DNA of 15,297 bases. Source: CAYJAD01 sp964371195 (GTDB taxonomy: Bacteria > Desulfobacterota > Desulfovibrionia > Desulfovibrionales > Desulfovibrionaceae). Positions 6,070-13,697 of the stretch are shown here, one piece after another. Below the pieces are notes generated by a model. It saw only the letters and a list, made by a program, of their open reading frames with translations, was not told where the DNA came from and made no database searches. Location of the stretch: the NCBI GenBank assembly GCA_964371195.1, contig CAYJLD010000057.1, positions 1-15,297 of the forward strand, given 5' to 3'. The number at the start of each line of letters is the position of its first letter. Position 1 is the first letter of the stretch. Position numbers and translations under genes: made by a program.

Positions 6070-7505
6070 TGAATACACTATTTGAAAAATCCGTTAGTGG
6101 TCGTGTAGGGTGGCTACCAAGACCTGCTCAAAAAACTGCTGCTGAAATGTTACCAAGTTCACTTTTGCGTAAAAGTGCTTTGAGGCTACCTGAATTATCC
6201 GAACTTGATGTGGTACGTCATTTTACCTTATTGTCTAAACTAAACTTTGGAGTTGATGGTAATTTCTATCCTCTTGGCTCTTGTACCATGAAGTATAATC
6301 CAAAGTTTACTGAAGCCATAGCTGCTATGTCAGGGTTTGCTTGTTTGCACCCTGCTTTAGCTCAATTTGAGGCTGGCCAACAATATACTCAAGGTGCTTT
6401 AGAGTGCATATGGGAATTTGAACGCTTGCTTTGTGAAATTACAGGTATGGATTCTTATACCTTGCAACCTATGGCTGGAGCACATGGTGAATTTACTGGA
6501 GCCATGCTCATTGCCGCATATCATCGTGATAAAGGTAATAAAAAAACGAAGGTTATCTGCCCAGACTCAGCTCATGGTACTAACCCAGCCTCTGCTGTTT
6601 TAGCAGGCTATGAAGTTGTAAATATTGAATCTCGAGACGGCATCATTGATCCAGAAGCTTTGGAAGCAGCACTTACTGATGATGTGGCGGCTGTGATGAT
6701 GACTTGTCCCAATACACTTGGTTTATTTGAAAATCATCTGCCTAAGATTGTAGAAAAACTACGTCGCGTTGATGCGTTATTATACTATGATGGTGCTAAT
6801 ATGAATGCCATACTTGGTAAGATGCGCGTAGGCGATGTGGGCTTTGACGTAGTACATTGGAATGTGCACAAAACCCTAGGTACCCCTCATGGTGGTGGTG
6901 GCCCTGGGGCTGGTCCTGTAGGTGTATCCGCAAGACTTACACCATATATGCCCATATCACGAGTACAAAAAAAGGACGATGGCACATTCTATCTTAATTA
7001 CGATTACCCAAAGTCTATAGGTTATATAGCTCCGTTTTATGGTAGTTTTGGAGTGCTGCTTAAAGCTTATGCTTATGTATTGCGCTTAGGTGGCGAAGGA
7101 TTAACCCGCGTGGCAGAATATGCTGTGCTTAATGCAAACTATTTAAGGAAGTTAGTTGAGCATTTCCTCAATGTTCCTTATAATCGCATTTGTGCTCATG
7201 AATTTGTAGCCTCAACTCCAGATGGCGTTCGCGCTCTTGATGTGGCAAAAGGCCTTTTAGATAATGGTTATCACGCCCCCACAGTGTATTTCCCACTTAT
7301 TGTGCCAGAATGCCTCATGGTTGAACCTACGGAAACAGAAAATAAACAAACCCTAGATGACTTTGCAACTGTACTTGAAAGTGTAGTAAAGCTGGGCCTA
7401 AATGACCCAGAAGCTCTACATAATGCACCTACAAAAACCTCAGTGAGAAGACTTGATGAAACTGGTGCAGCCAGAAATATGATTCTTACTGAAGATATGG
7501 CTTAG
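6069..7505 (+). CDS. gcvPB: Glycine decarboxylase subunit 2 (P protein, beta part)
   Basis: This is the C-terminal half of the glycine decarboxylase. It carries the PLP cofactor and works as a heterodimer or tetramer with GcvPA. The 478-aa product contains NFGVDGNFYPLGSCTMKYNP near the N terminus and HWNVHKTLGTPHGGGGPGAG around residue 268. His267-Lys268-Thr269 in this stretch marks Lys268 as the expected Schiff-base lysine. ATG 6069 overlaps the gcvPA stop by one base (TAATG), so translation is probably coupled. It is the last gene of the glycine cleavage block and is followed 12 bases later by a long inverted repeat. The L protein (dihydrolipoamide dehydrogenase) needed to complete the system is not in the window and must be encoded elsewhere. 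Confidence 0.96.
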   Translation: MNTLFEKSVSGRVGWLPRPAQKTAAEMLPSSLLRKSALRLPELSELDVVRHFTLLSKLNFGVDGNFYPLGSCTMKYNPKFTEAIAAMSGFACLHPALAQFEAGQQYTQGALECIWEFERLLCEITGMDSYTLQPMAGAHGEFTGAMLIAAYHRDKGNKKTKVICPDSAHGTNPASAVLAGYEVVNIESRDGIIDPEALEAALTDDVAAVMMTCPNTLGLFENHLPKIVEKLRRVDALLYYDGANMNAILGKMRVGDVGFDVVHWNVHKTLGTPHGGGGPGAGPVGVSARLTPYMPISRVQKKDDGTFYLNYDYPKSIGYIAPFYGSFGVLLKAYAYVLRLGGEGLTRVAEYAVLNANYLRKLVEHFLNVPYNRICAHEFVASTPDGVRALDVAKGLLDNGYHAPTVYFPLIVPECLMVEPTETENKQTLDDFATVLESVVKLGLNDPEALHNAPTKTSVRRLDETGAARNMILTEDMA

Positions 7506-7517
7506 TTATTAATGACT

Positions 7518-7564
7518 TGGAGAAGGGAAGCTTTTGGGCTTGAGTCAAAAAAATCCCTTCTCCA
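7518..7564 (+). terminator. Inverted repeat after gcvPB
   Basis: TGGAGAAGGGA (7518-7528) and TCCCTTCTCCA (7554-7564) are perfectly complementary over 11 bases around a 25-nt loop. The loop can form a small inner hairpin, AAGC/GCTT (7528-7531 with 7538-7541). No T-run follows on the + strand, as with the hairpin after sat, so Rho-independent termination is uncertain. It probably marks the 3' end of the gcv transcript. Confidence 0.5.
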
Positions 7565-7882
7565 TAATCTCCTCTTAAAGAAGTTTACATTCAACTTACT
7601 TTTATCAGTATCAAAAGATATATTGCGAAAAAACCGCAAGACCGCAAAAATAATTTTTGAGCTACTTATCAATAATTTTCTATTTTTCCAGAAAAAGTCT
7701 AAACTTTAGCAAATTAACTACATTTAATACATCAAATATGGTATAGAATAAAAAATTTGCAAGTTATTTTTCTTGCTTGTAAAATATCGCACTGTAGAGT
7801 ATCATAATATAAATTCGTTTTTTGGAATGTATTTTATGATTTCTTAAGCGTACTAATAGGCCAATCATATATAGGAGCAATT
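7565..7882. other. AT-rich gap between the gcv and che blocks
   Basis: No gene is supported here. A 65-codon open frame at 7512-7709 starts inside the inverted repeat, has no ribosome binding site and encodes a low-complexity, Lys/Leu/Phe-rich peptide, so I leave it out. ACCGCAA is repeated at 7633-7639 and 7641-7647, and TTGCG/CGCAA (7623-7627 with 7635-7639) can pair. The second half carries the likely cheB promoter at 7757-7785. Confidence 0.4.
7757..7785 (+). promoter_or_regulatory. Candidate cheB promoter
   Basis: TTGCAA (7757-7762, four of six -35 positions) and TAAAAT (7780-7785, five of six -10 positions) are separated by 17 bp, giving a likely start near 7792 and a leader of about 90 nt. 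An inverted repeat GCAAG/CTTGC (7759-7763 with 7772-7776) lies between and over the core elements and could be an operator. There is no sigma-28 match at this position. A weaker alternative is TTAACT (7714-7719) with TATGGT (7737-7742). Confidence 0.45.
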
Positions 7883-8941
7883 GTGGTAAAAGTCTTAATT
7901 GTCGATGATTCTGTTTTTATGCGTAAGGCTTTGGCATCTTTGATTGAAGGTGATCCTGAAATAAATATTGTTGGTACTGCAAACAATGGTGAAGAGGCTC
8001 TAAAAAGAATTGAAGAGCTTGACCCTGATGTGGTTACACTTGATATTGAAATGCCAAGGATGGATGGCCTAACTGCCCTTGAACATATTATGAAGACTAA
8101 GCCAAGGCCAGTCATCATGATAAGCTCATTGACTGAGGATGGGGCAAAGGCTACTCTCAAAGCTATGGAACTAGGAGCATTGGACTTTTTGCCAAAGTCT
8201 TTAAGCTCAGACAGTGCCACTTTTGGTAGTGAGCTTACTAAAAAAATAAAATTATTGGCCAGAAAAAAAGCCTTACTACAACTACGCTTTGGCATGCGTA
8301 AGCCTGAACCTCAAGCTACAGCACTTTCAGCTGGTGCTAAAAAAGAAGTATTTGCTCCATGCAAAGGGGCACGTGATATTGTTGGCATTGGGGTGTCTAC
8401 TGGTGGCCCCCCTGCTGTGCAAAAGGTTCTTTCTGCCTTACCTAAGGATTTTCCTGCAACCATATTAATAGCCCAGCATATGCCGGCTGCCTTTACCGGT
8501 CCCTTTGCTAAGCGTTTAGATGGTGTTTGTAATATATCAGTATCTGAGGCTGAAAGTGGTATTAGGCCAAAAGCTGGACATGCTTATGTAGCCCCAGGTG
8601 GTAAGCATTTACGTCTTAAGATGCGTGGACCGCTTATGGAATTAGAGGTTTCTGAACAACCAACATCGGCTCTTTATAAGCCTTCTGCCACGGAGTTGAT
8701 GGACTCAATATCGAAATGTAACCCAAGAAAGTCATTGGGTATAATTTTAACTGGTATGGGTAGTGATGGTCTTGAGGGTATACGCACTTTACGTGAAAAA
8801 GGTGGGTATATTATGGCTCAAAATGAAGCTTCTTGTGTAGTTTATGGTATGCCAAAGGCCATTGTAGATGCTAATTTAGCAGATCAAATTTTGGATATAG
8901 ATGATGTTGCAAGTGCAATGATCACAGCAGTAAAAGCATAA
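7883..8941 (+). CDS. cheB: Chemotaxis response regulator protein-glutamate methylesterase
   Basis: CheB removes methyl groups from, and deamidates, glutamyl residues on chemoreceptors, giving adaptation. The 352-aa product has a receiver domain (about 1-120) with Asp8 and Asp9, phosphoacceptor Asp54 in TLDIEMPRMDG, and Lys105 in FLPKS. A linker of about 40 residues leads to the C-terminal methylesterase domain, whose catalytic triad is visible as Ser172 (GVSTGGPPA), His199 (AQHMP) and Asp295 (TGMGSDG). The start is GTG 7883 with AGGAG at 7873-7877, five bases upstream. It leads the che block and is followed after 12 bases by the HEAT-repeat gene. Phosphorylation by the CheA encoded at 13698 is expected. 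Confidence 0.96.
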   Translation: MVKVLIVDDSVFMRKALASLIEGDPEINIVGTANNGEEALKRIEELDPDVVTLDIEMPRMDGLTALEHIMKTKPRPVIMISSLTEDGAKATLKAMELGALDFLPKSLSSDSATFGSELTKKIKLLARKKALLQLRFGMRKPEPQATALSAGAKKEVFAPCKGARDIVGIGVSTGGPPAVQKVLSALPKDFPATILIAQHMPAAFTGPFAKRLDGVCNISVSEAESGIRPKAGHAYVAPGGKHLRLKMRGPLMELEVSEQPTSALYKPSATELMDSISKCNPRKSLGIILTGMGSDGLEGIRTLREKGGYIMAQNEASCVVYGMPKAIVDANLADQILDIDDVASAMITAVKA

Positions 8942-8953
8942 GTAGGGGATGAT

Positions 8954-10885
8954 ATGACTGATTATGCGCAAAATATAGATGCTCAAGAGGTATTAACAGC
9001 ACTAAATAGCGATGACATTGACATTGTTAGGCATGCTATTTTTACCGCTGGTGAGCTTCGTTTAGAGGATAGCATTGACGTGCTCTGTACGCATATTCAA
9101 AGTACAAATATTGGGGTACAAGAAGCTGCAGAGTATGCTTTACGTAAAATTGGAGGCAAGCAAACTATTCAGAAAGTCCTGCCTTTTTTGCGCAGTGACT
9201 CGCCTTCATTACGCAATATTTCCATGGATATTTTACGTGAAATTGGCTGCGAAGATATTACATCAATTCAGCCTTTGTTGCGTGATGTGGACCCTGATAT
9301 GCGTATTTTTATGTCAGATATTTTAGGGCATACCAAAAGCCTTCAGGCAGTGCCACTACTTTGTGAGGCCTTGTTAAAAGACCCAGAGGTAAATGTACGT
9401 TACCAAGCAGCCATGAGCCTTGGAACATTAGGCTATGCTGAGGCTGTTGATGCCTTGCAAAAAGCTATGCATGATGAAGAATGGGTGCAGTTTTCAGTAG
9501 TGGATGCCTTGGTAAAAATACGAGCAGAAGAAACTGCTGGCATGCTTGTACAGCATTTAGATCATTGTTCGCCCTTGGTTGCATCTATTATTATTGATGC
9601 TATTGGAGAACTAAAAAACATTAAAGCTGTACCATTGCTTTTACGCTATCTTGAAAAGGCCAATCCTGTTTTATGCCATAAGGCGGTTAAAGCCATTGTG
9701 CAAATACTTGGTGAGAGTGCACTTTCCTTACTTTCCGCCAAAGACCGAGAGAGGTTTAAAGGGTATTTGGGTACAGCTCTTAGCGATGAAGATGAAAGCG
9801 TACAAATGGCAGCTTTATCAGGGCTTAGCACTGTAGGTGATGCAAGCTCATCACAATTTGTTTTGGATTTTATCTTGGGCTTAAAGATGGATCCTGAAAA
9901 TGATATTTATGTGACCGCCATTAAAACATTAGCTGCCATTGGTTATAATGATACCTTTGCCTCCTTCCTAAATTCTAACGACACAAAGACGGTGAATGTG
10001 GCTTTAGAGGCTTGTGAGCTCATGGATAATGTCGGTTGCATGAAGTCAATCACTAGTATTTTTTGGAAACTGGATCGAGATGGGCAACGCCTTGCAAGCC
10101 GCTCCATGGCCAAACATGCAAGTGTTGAAGATGCTGCATTTGTAATGGATATTTTAGAACGTAGTGATGATAGTGAGGTATTGAAAAATGCCATGCTATG
10201 CCTTGGGACTAATCTTAAATATGCACCAGCCCAAGATAAAATTTTCGAGATGATAAGTCATGCTTATACTGATGTGCGCTCTACAGCTATAGAGGCTTGT
10301 ATTGACTTGCATACTCCAGAGCTTGAAACAAAGTTCATTGACTTATTTGCAACTGGTCAAGAAGAAGAGCGCACCATGGCTTTATATGTGCTTTGCAATT
10401 TTGGTATTAAAAAGCATTTTGACCTTATCATAAAAGCTCTTGATGATGAAAGTGCCACTGTACGACAGTTGGCGGTGGAATCTTTTGCTAGCCCAGAGGT
10501 TAAACTGCATGATCATATAGATCTTTTGCTAAAAGAGTTAAAAGACTCAGATCATGATGTACGCATTGCAGTCGTTGATGTACTTGGTAATAAACAAGAT
10601 GACACTTTAACTCCGTATTTAATTAATGCTCTTGATGATGAAAATGAGTGGGTTTGCATAAGAGCAATCGAAGCTTTAGGAACCTTAAAAACAGATAACA
10701 TAGCCCAACAACTGGTTGAACGCATGCAGGACGCAACTCCCATGGTTACTTTTAAGATTATAGAGGTCTTGGCAAATATAGGTGGTAATGTTGCTTTTAG
10801 TGCACTTCTAAATCTTATGTCGCATGAAGACATAGAAATACAACATGCTGCAACAGCAGCTATAGAACAAATACAGGCAGGGTAA
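8954..10885 (+). CDS. HEAT-repeat protein in the chemosensory operon
   Basis: The 643-aa product is built almost entirely of HEAT-like (PBS-lyase type) helical repeats with a period of roughly 31 residues, perhaps 18-20 in all. Typical units read like DPEVNVRYQAAMSLGTLG, DESATVRQLAVESF and DHDVRIAVVDVLG. I see no signal peptide, membrane segment or enzymatic motif, so it should be a cytoplasmic solenoid that binds other proteins. GGGGA at 8945-8949 serves ATG 8954. It lies 12 bases after cheB and 6 bases before cheR, so it is almost certainly co-transcribed with the chemotaxis genes. A scaffold or adaptor for the signalling complex or methylation enzymes is the obvious inference, but no defined function follows from the sequence. 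The region after residue 260 (around LLSAKDRERFKGYLG) breaks the regular pattern and may be a linker. Confidence 0.85.
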   Translation: MTDYAQNIDAQEVLTALNSDDIDIVRHAIFTAGELRLEDSIDVLCTHIQSTNIGVQEAAEYALRKIGGKQTIQKVLPFLRSDSPSLRNISMDILREIGCEDITSIQPLLRDVDPDMRIFMSDILGHTKSLQAVPLLCEALLKDPEVNVRYQAAMSLGTLGYAEAVDALQKAMHDEEWVQFSVVDALVKIRAEETAGMLVQHLDHCSPLVASIIIDAIGELKNIKAVPLLLRYLEKANPVLCHKAVKAIVQILGESALSLLSAKDRERFKGYLGTALSDEDESVQMAALSGLSTVGDASSSQFVLDFILGLKMDPENDIYVTAIKTLAAIGYNDTFASFLNSNDTKTVNVALEACELMDNVGCMKSITSIFWKLDRDGQRLASRSMAKHASVEDAAFVMDILERSDDSEVLKNAMLCLGTNLKYAPAQDKIFEMISHAYTDVRSTAIEACIDLHTPELETKFIDLFATGQEEERTMALYVLCNFGIKKHFDLIIKALDDESATVRQLAVESFASPEVKLHDHIDLLLKELKDSDHDVRIAVVDVLGNKQDDTLTPYLINALDDENEWVCIRAIEALGTLKTDNIAQQLVERMQDATPMVTFKIIEVLANIGGNVAFSALLNLMSHEDIEIQHAATAAIEQIQAG

Positions 10886-10891
10886 AGAGAT

Positions 10892-11773
10892 ATGTCTACA
10901 TTAACCCCCCGTGTACCCCTTTCTTTTAATAAGGAACTGAAAATTACTGATGAAGAATTTGTGCAGTTGCGAGATTTTATTTATGAACAAAGTGGTATCT
11001 TTATAAATGAAAATCGTAAGTACTTGGTGGAAAATAGGCTTAGCAACCGCATTAAAGAGTTAAAGCTTAAATCTTATTCTGAGTATTATAAGTTTTTGCG
11101 CTTTGACCCAAGTAGACGCACTGAGCTTAATCGTCTTTTTGAAGTTGTAACAACAAATGAGACAAGCTATTTTAGAAACCCACCCCAACTGCGTGTTTTT
11201 CAAGAAAAAATCCTTGCTCAAGCCATAGAAGAATGCCGTAAGGCTGGTCGTAAGCGTTTGCGTATATGGTCTGCTGGATGTTCTACTGGTGAAGAGCCAT
11301 ATACCATTGGTATTATTTTGCATGAAGTATTAAAGCAAGAGATAAGTTCTTGGGATATAAAAATATCAGCTACAGATATTTCTGAGGCTGTGCTAGCGGC
11401 AGCACAAAAGGGTATTTATTCTGAATATACTTTGCGCACTACGCCTAAACCATTGGTTAGCAAATATTTTGTGCCAAAAGATAAAACATTTGTTATCTCA
11501 CCTACAGTCAAGAGGTTAGTGTCTTTTAGTCAAGTAAACTTAAATGATCGTATGCAACTAGCTAGAGTTGAAAAGTCGCATATTGTGTTTTGCCGCAATG
11601 TAATAATTTACTTTGATGATGATATGAAAAAACGTGTTATTAACGCTTTTTATGATAATCTTATGCCTAAGGGTGCTTTGCTTATTGGGCATTCAGAGTC
11701 ATTGCACAATATTAGCCGTGCCTTTGTACCGGAGCACTATACAGGCATAATAGTTTATCGCAAACAAGGTTAA
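10892..11773 (+). CDS. cheR: Chemotaxis protein methyltransferase
   Basis: CheR methylates glutamyl residues of chemoreceptors using S-adenosylmethionine, opposing CheB. The 293-aa product has the N-terminal helical domain (about 15-95) ending in TNETSYFR (88-95), the SAM-binding motif WSAGCSTGEEPYTI (126-139), TDIS (161-164), and FCRNVIIYFD (233-242) with the final GHSESL strand (266-271). The length is standard, with no TPR extension. ATG 10892 is preceded only by a weak AAAGAGA, so translation is probably coupled to the HEAT-repeat gene, which stops six bases upstream. No receptor gene is in the window, so its substrates are encoded elsewhere. Confidence 0.96.
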   Translation: MSTLTPRVPLSFNKELKITDEEFVQLRDFIYEQSGIFINENRKYLVENRLSNRIKELKLKSYSEYYKFLRFDPSRRTELNRLFEVVTTNETSYFRNPPQLRVFQEKILAQAIEECRKAGRKRLRIWSAGCSTGEEPYTIGIILHEVLKQEISSWDIKISATDISEAVLAAAQKGIYSEYTLRTTPKPLVSKYFVPKDKTFVISPTVKRLVSFSQVNLNDRMQLARVEKSHIVFCRNVIIYFDDDMKKRVINAFYDNLMPKGALLIGHSESLHNISRAFVPEHYTGIIVYRKQG

Positions 11774-11786
11774 TGGGCTTTTATTC

Positions 11787-12563
11787 ATGCTTGCCAAAAC
11801 TATTGCCATAGCTAACCAAAAAGGTGGAGTTGGCAAAACTACCACCACCTTAACTCTTGGTATGGCTTTAGCAAAGAAGGGTAAGCAAGTGCTAATTTTA
11901 GATTTAGACCCGCATGCTTGCGCATCATTGCATGTGAAGCTTTATCCGGAAGAGCAAGATGTAACTTTGCATGACTTGTTGTTAGCAGACAAGGAACATT
12001 GGCAAGGGGTTTGGAAGAGTTTAGCACGCCCAGTGGGGGTAGAAAACTTACACTTTGCAGCCGGAAGTATAAGGCTTTCTGAGCTTGAGCTTGATTTGCA
12101 AGAACGTAAGGGTAAGGGCATGGTGCTTGCTGAGGCTTTGGCGCCAGTTAAAAATAAGTATGATTTTATTTTGATTGATTGCCCGCCACATGTGGGAATT
12201 TTGCTGGTAAATGCCTTAGTTGCTTCGGATTTGTTGATTATACCAATTCAAACAGATTTTTTGGCCTTACATGGATTAAAGTTGCTGTTTGATACTATAC
12301 GTACATTGAATAAGGTCTTACCAGAACCTATACGCTATAAAACTTTGCCTACAATGTACGATAAAAGAGCTAGGGCTTGCACTCGCGTTTTGGAGCTTAT
12401 GCGGCATAAAATGGGTACATCTATGTTTGAAACTGTTATTGGCATTGACACACGTTTTCGTGAAGCAAGTGCTCTTGGTGCATCAATATATGATATTGCA
12501 CCAGAAACGCGTGGAGCCATTGCATATGAAGCTTTAAGTAGAGAAGTACTAACATTATGGTAA
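11787..12563 (+). CDS. ParA-family ATPase, probably for chemosensory array positioning
   Basis: The 258-aa product is a deviant-Walker ATPase of the ParA/Soj class. Its Walker A motif is KGGVGKTT at residues 12-19, with signature Lys12 and catalytic Lys17. LDLDPHACAS (38-47) follows, and the Walker B-like FILIDCPP is at 127-134 with Asp131. The DPH in place of the common DPQ resembles, from memory, ParC proteins of flagellar chemotaxis clusters. It starts 13 bases after cheR and overlaps the CheW gene by seven bases. No ParB or parS-like site is present, which argues against a chromosome partition role. ParC (Vibrio, Pseudomonas) recruits chemotaxis arrays to poles, and PpfA (Rhodobacter) distributes them. 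Assignment to such a role is inference. ATG 11787 has no strong ribosome binding site; coupling to cheR is likely. Confidence 0.88.
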   Translation: MLAKTIAIANQKGGVGKTTTTLTLGMALAKKGKQVLILDLDPHACASLHVKLYPEEQDVTLHDLLLADKEHWQGVWKSLARPVGVENLHFAAGSIRLSELELDLQERKGKGMVLAEALAPVKNKYDFILIDCPPHVGILLVNALVASDLLIIPIQTDFLALHGLKLLFDTIRTLNKVLPEPIRYKTLPTMYDKRARACTRVLELMRHKMGTSMFETVIGIDTRFREASALGASIYDIAPETRGAIAYEALSREVLTLW

Positions 12564-13195
12564 AAACACCTGAGCAATATTTTCAAGACCAAGACTTTGG
12601 GGCACCAAATGCTACCCAAAGTGATGACATAACAGCTGCTGAGCATGCTTTTTTGCAAAAATATGTGGGAGTTGATGGTGCGCATGAATTAGGTATCATG
12701 CTTGGTGAAGGGTGTGGTCACATTCCTGATGTTCCTCCTTTAGAGGAAGAGTTAAAAGATAAAGAGCAGTTGCAAATGATTTTTGTATATTTGCAAGGGC
12801 AGTTGTACGCCATACCCATTGAAGCGGTACAAGAAGTTTTAAATTATATGCAACCTATACGTTTACCACTTTCACCGGACTTTATGGCAGGGATAATAAA
12901 TTTACGTGGGAGGGTCACTCCACTTTTGCACCTTGAGCAAATGCTTTGTGCTGAGCATAGTGATATTACAAGTGATAGCTTTATTGTAATTTGTCATCGT
13001 AAGGGCATTCAGGTGGGCATGGTAGTAGATAAAATTCAAACTATGAAGACAGTAAATACTAGTGATATATCATGGAATGTTGAAGCGCAAATTGGTGCAA
13101 ATGCTGAATATATATGTGGTATTTTAGACTATGATGATAAAGTCTTTGGTATTTTATCCATTGATAGAATAGTTGACTATATACTTCAAATCTAG
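12557..13195 (+). CDS. cheW: CheW-domain protein with N-terminal extension
   Basis: The 212-aa product has a CheW domain at about 72-212 with the conserved NLRGRVTPLLHL (115-126). CheW couples chemoreceptors to the CheA kinase. The first 70 residues are extra compared with a classical CheW of about 150-170 aa: an acidic, mostly non-conserved segment that includes a possible helix at 26-36 and LEEELKDKEQ at 62-71. ATG 12557 lies inside the last codons of the ParA gene (overlap of seven bases), so translation is coupled and the products may interact. The pairing recalls ParP, a CheW-like protein that links ParC to CheA and the array. It may therefore be the scaffold CheW, a ParP analogue, or both. 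No other cheW is in the window. Confidence 0.9.
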   Translation: MVKTPEQYFQDQDFGAPNATQSDDITAAEHAFLQKYVGVDGAHELGIMLGEGCGHIPDVPPLEEELKDKEQLQMIFVYLQGQLYAIPIEAVQEVLNYMQPIRLPLSPDFMAGIINLRGRVTPLLHLEQMLCAEHSDITSDSFIVICHRKGIQVGMVVDKIQTMKTVNTSDISWNVEAQIGANAEYICGILDYDDKVFGILSIDRIVDYILQI

Positions 13196-13199
13196 CTTG

Positions 13200-13235
13200 G
13201 CTTAACGGTTTAATTTTATATATTAAAAGTTTAGC
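13200..13235. other. Hairpin in the cheW-cheY gap
   Basis: TTTAAT (13209-13214) pairs with ATTAAA (13222-13227), and GCTTAAC (13200-13206) pairs with GTTTAGC (13229-13235) with one T-T mismatch, giving an AU-rich stem of about 12 pairs. A weak promoter (TTGGCT 13197-13202, 16 bp, TATATT 13219-13224) overlaps it. It may affect the level of cheY mRNA relative to upstream genes. The stem is weak in GC and has no T-run after it. Confidence 0.3.
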
Positions 13236-13263
13236 AAAGAATACTCGAGGATAAGGACAGAAT

Positions 13264-13632
13264 ATGAGCAAACATATCTTAGTAGTTGATGATTCCAAAA
13301 CTATACGTAATCTTTTGGCCTTTGTTATGAAAGCTGAAGGATTTAAGGTGACCACGGCTGAAGATGGTTTGGATGGTCTTGAAAAGCTCTATAATGGGGC
13401 AGCAGTAGATTTAATTATTACTGACGTTAATATGCCGCGCATGGATGGATTTACTTTTATTAAAACATTGCGTGAGCAAGATGCATATCAAGATACTCCA
13501 ATTATTGTACTTTCTACTGAAGGGCAAGAAAAAGATATTCAAGCTGGCATGAGCTTTGGAGCCAATTTGTACATGGTTAAACCAGCTCAGCCTGAAAAAA
13601 TGGTTCGAAATATAAAGATGTTGCTCGGATAG
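13264..13632 (+). CDS. cheY: Stand-alone response regulator, CheY type
   Basis: This 122-aa single receiver domain is the likely diffusible output of the pathway, phosphorylated by CheA and acting on the flagellar switch. The acidic pocket is Asp9 and Asp10, the phosphoacceptor is Asp54 (IITDVNMPRMDGF), the switch Ser/Thr pair is Ser84-Thr85, the aromatic switch residue is Tyr103, and the conserved Lys is Lys106 in MVKPA. AAGGA at 13253-13257 lies six bases before ATG 13264. It sits between cheW and cheA with gaps of 68 and 65 bases, the widest in the operon, and its last codons overlap a sigma-28-like promoter. It could instead act as a phosphate sink; no CheZ, CheX or CheC is present here to settle which. 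Confidence 0.93.
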   Translation: MSKHILVVDDSKTIRNLLAFVMKAEGFKVTTAEDGLDGLEKLYNGAAVDLIITDVNMPRMDGFTFIKTLREQDAYQDTPIIVLSTEGQEKDIQAGMSFGANLYMVKPAQPEKMVRNIKMLLG

Positions 13633-13639
13633 CCGATTA
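13613..13639 (+). promoter_or_regulatory. Sigma-28 (FliA)-type promoter for cheA
   Basis: TAAAGATG (13613-13620), an 11-bp spacer and GCCGATTA (13632-13639) match the FliA consensus TAAAGTTT-N11-GCCGATAA at 13 of 16 positions with exact spacing. It overlaps the last five codons and the stop of cheY. Initiation would fall near 13647-13650, about 50 bases before the cheA start. The match is strong, but its overlap with coding sequence means chance cannot be excluded. Confidence 0.6.
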
Positions 13640-13697
13640 GCTTACTTAACTGTGCTATGTTTTACTTACTTAAAACTTTTAGGCTTAAGGGTATGCT

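Noticed and set aside
7512..7709. 65-codon open frame after gcvPB
   Set aside because: It begins inside the inverted repeat 7518-7564 region, lacks a ribosome binding site and has low-complexity AT-driven composition.
11787..12563. Chromosome partition parA
   Set aside because: No parB or parS-like site is nearby and the gene is translationally linked to cheR and cheW.
13224..13254. Sigma-28 promoter before cheY (TAAAAGTTT with GAGGATAA)
   Set aside because: The spacing is about three bases too long and the -10 matches only six of eight positions.
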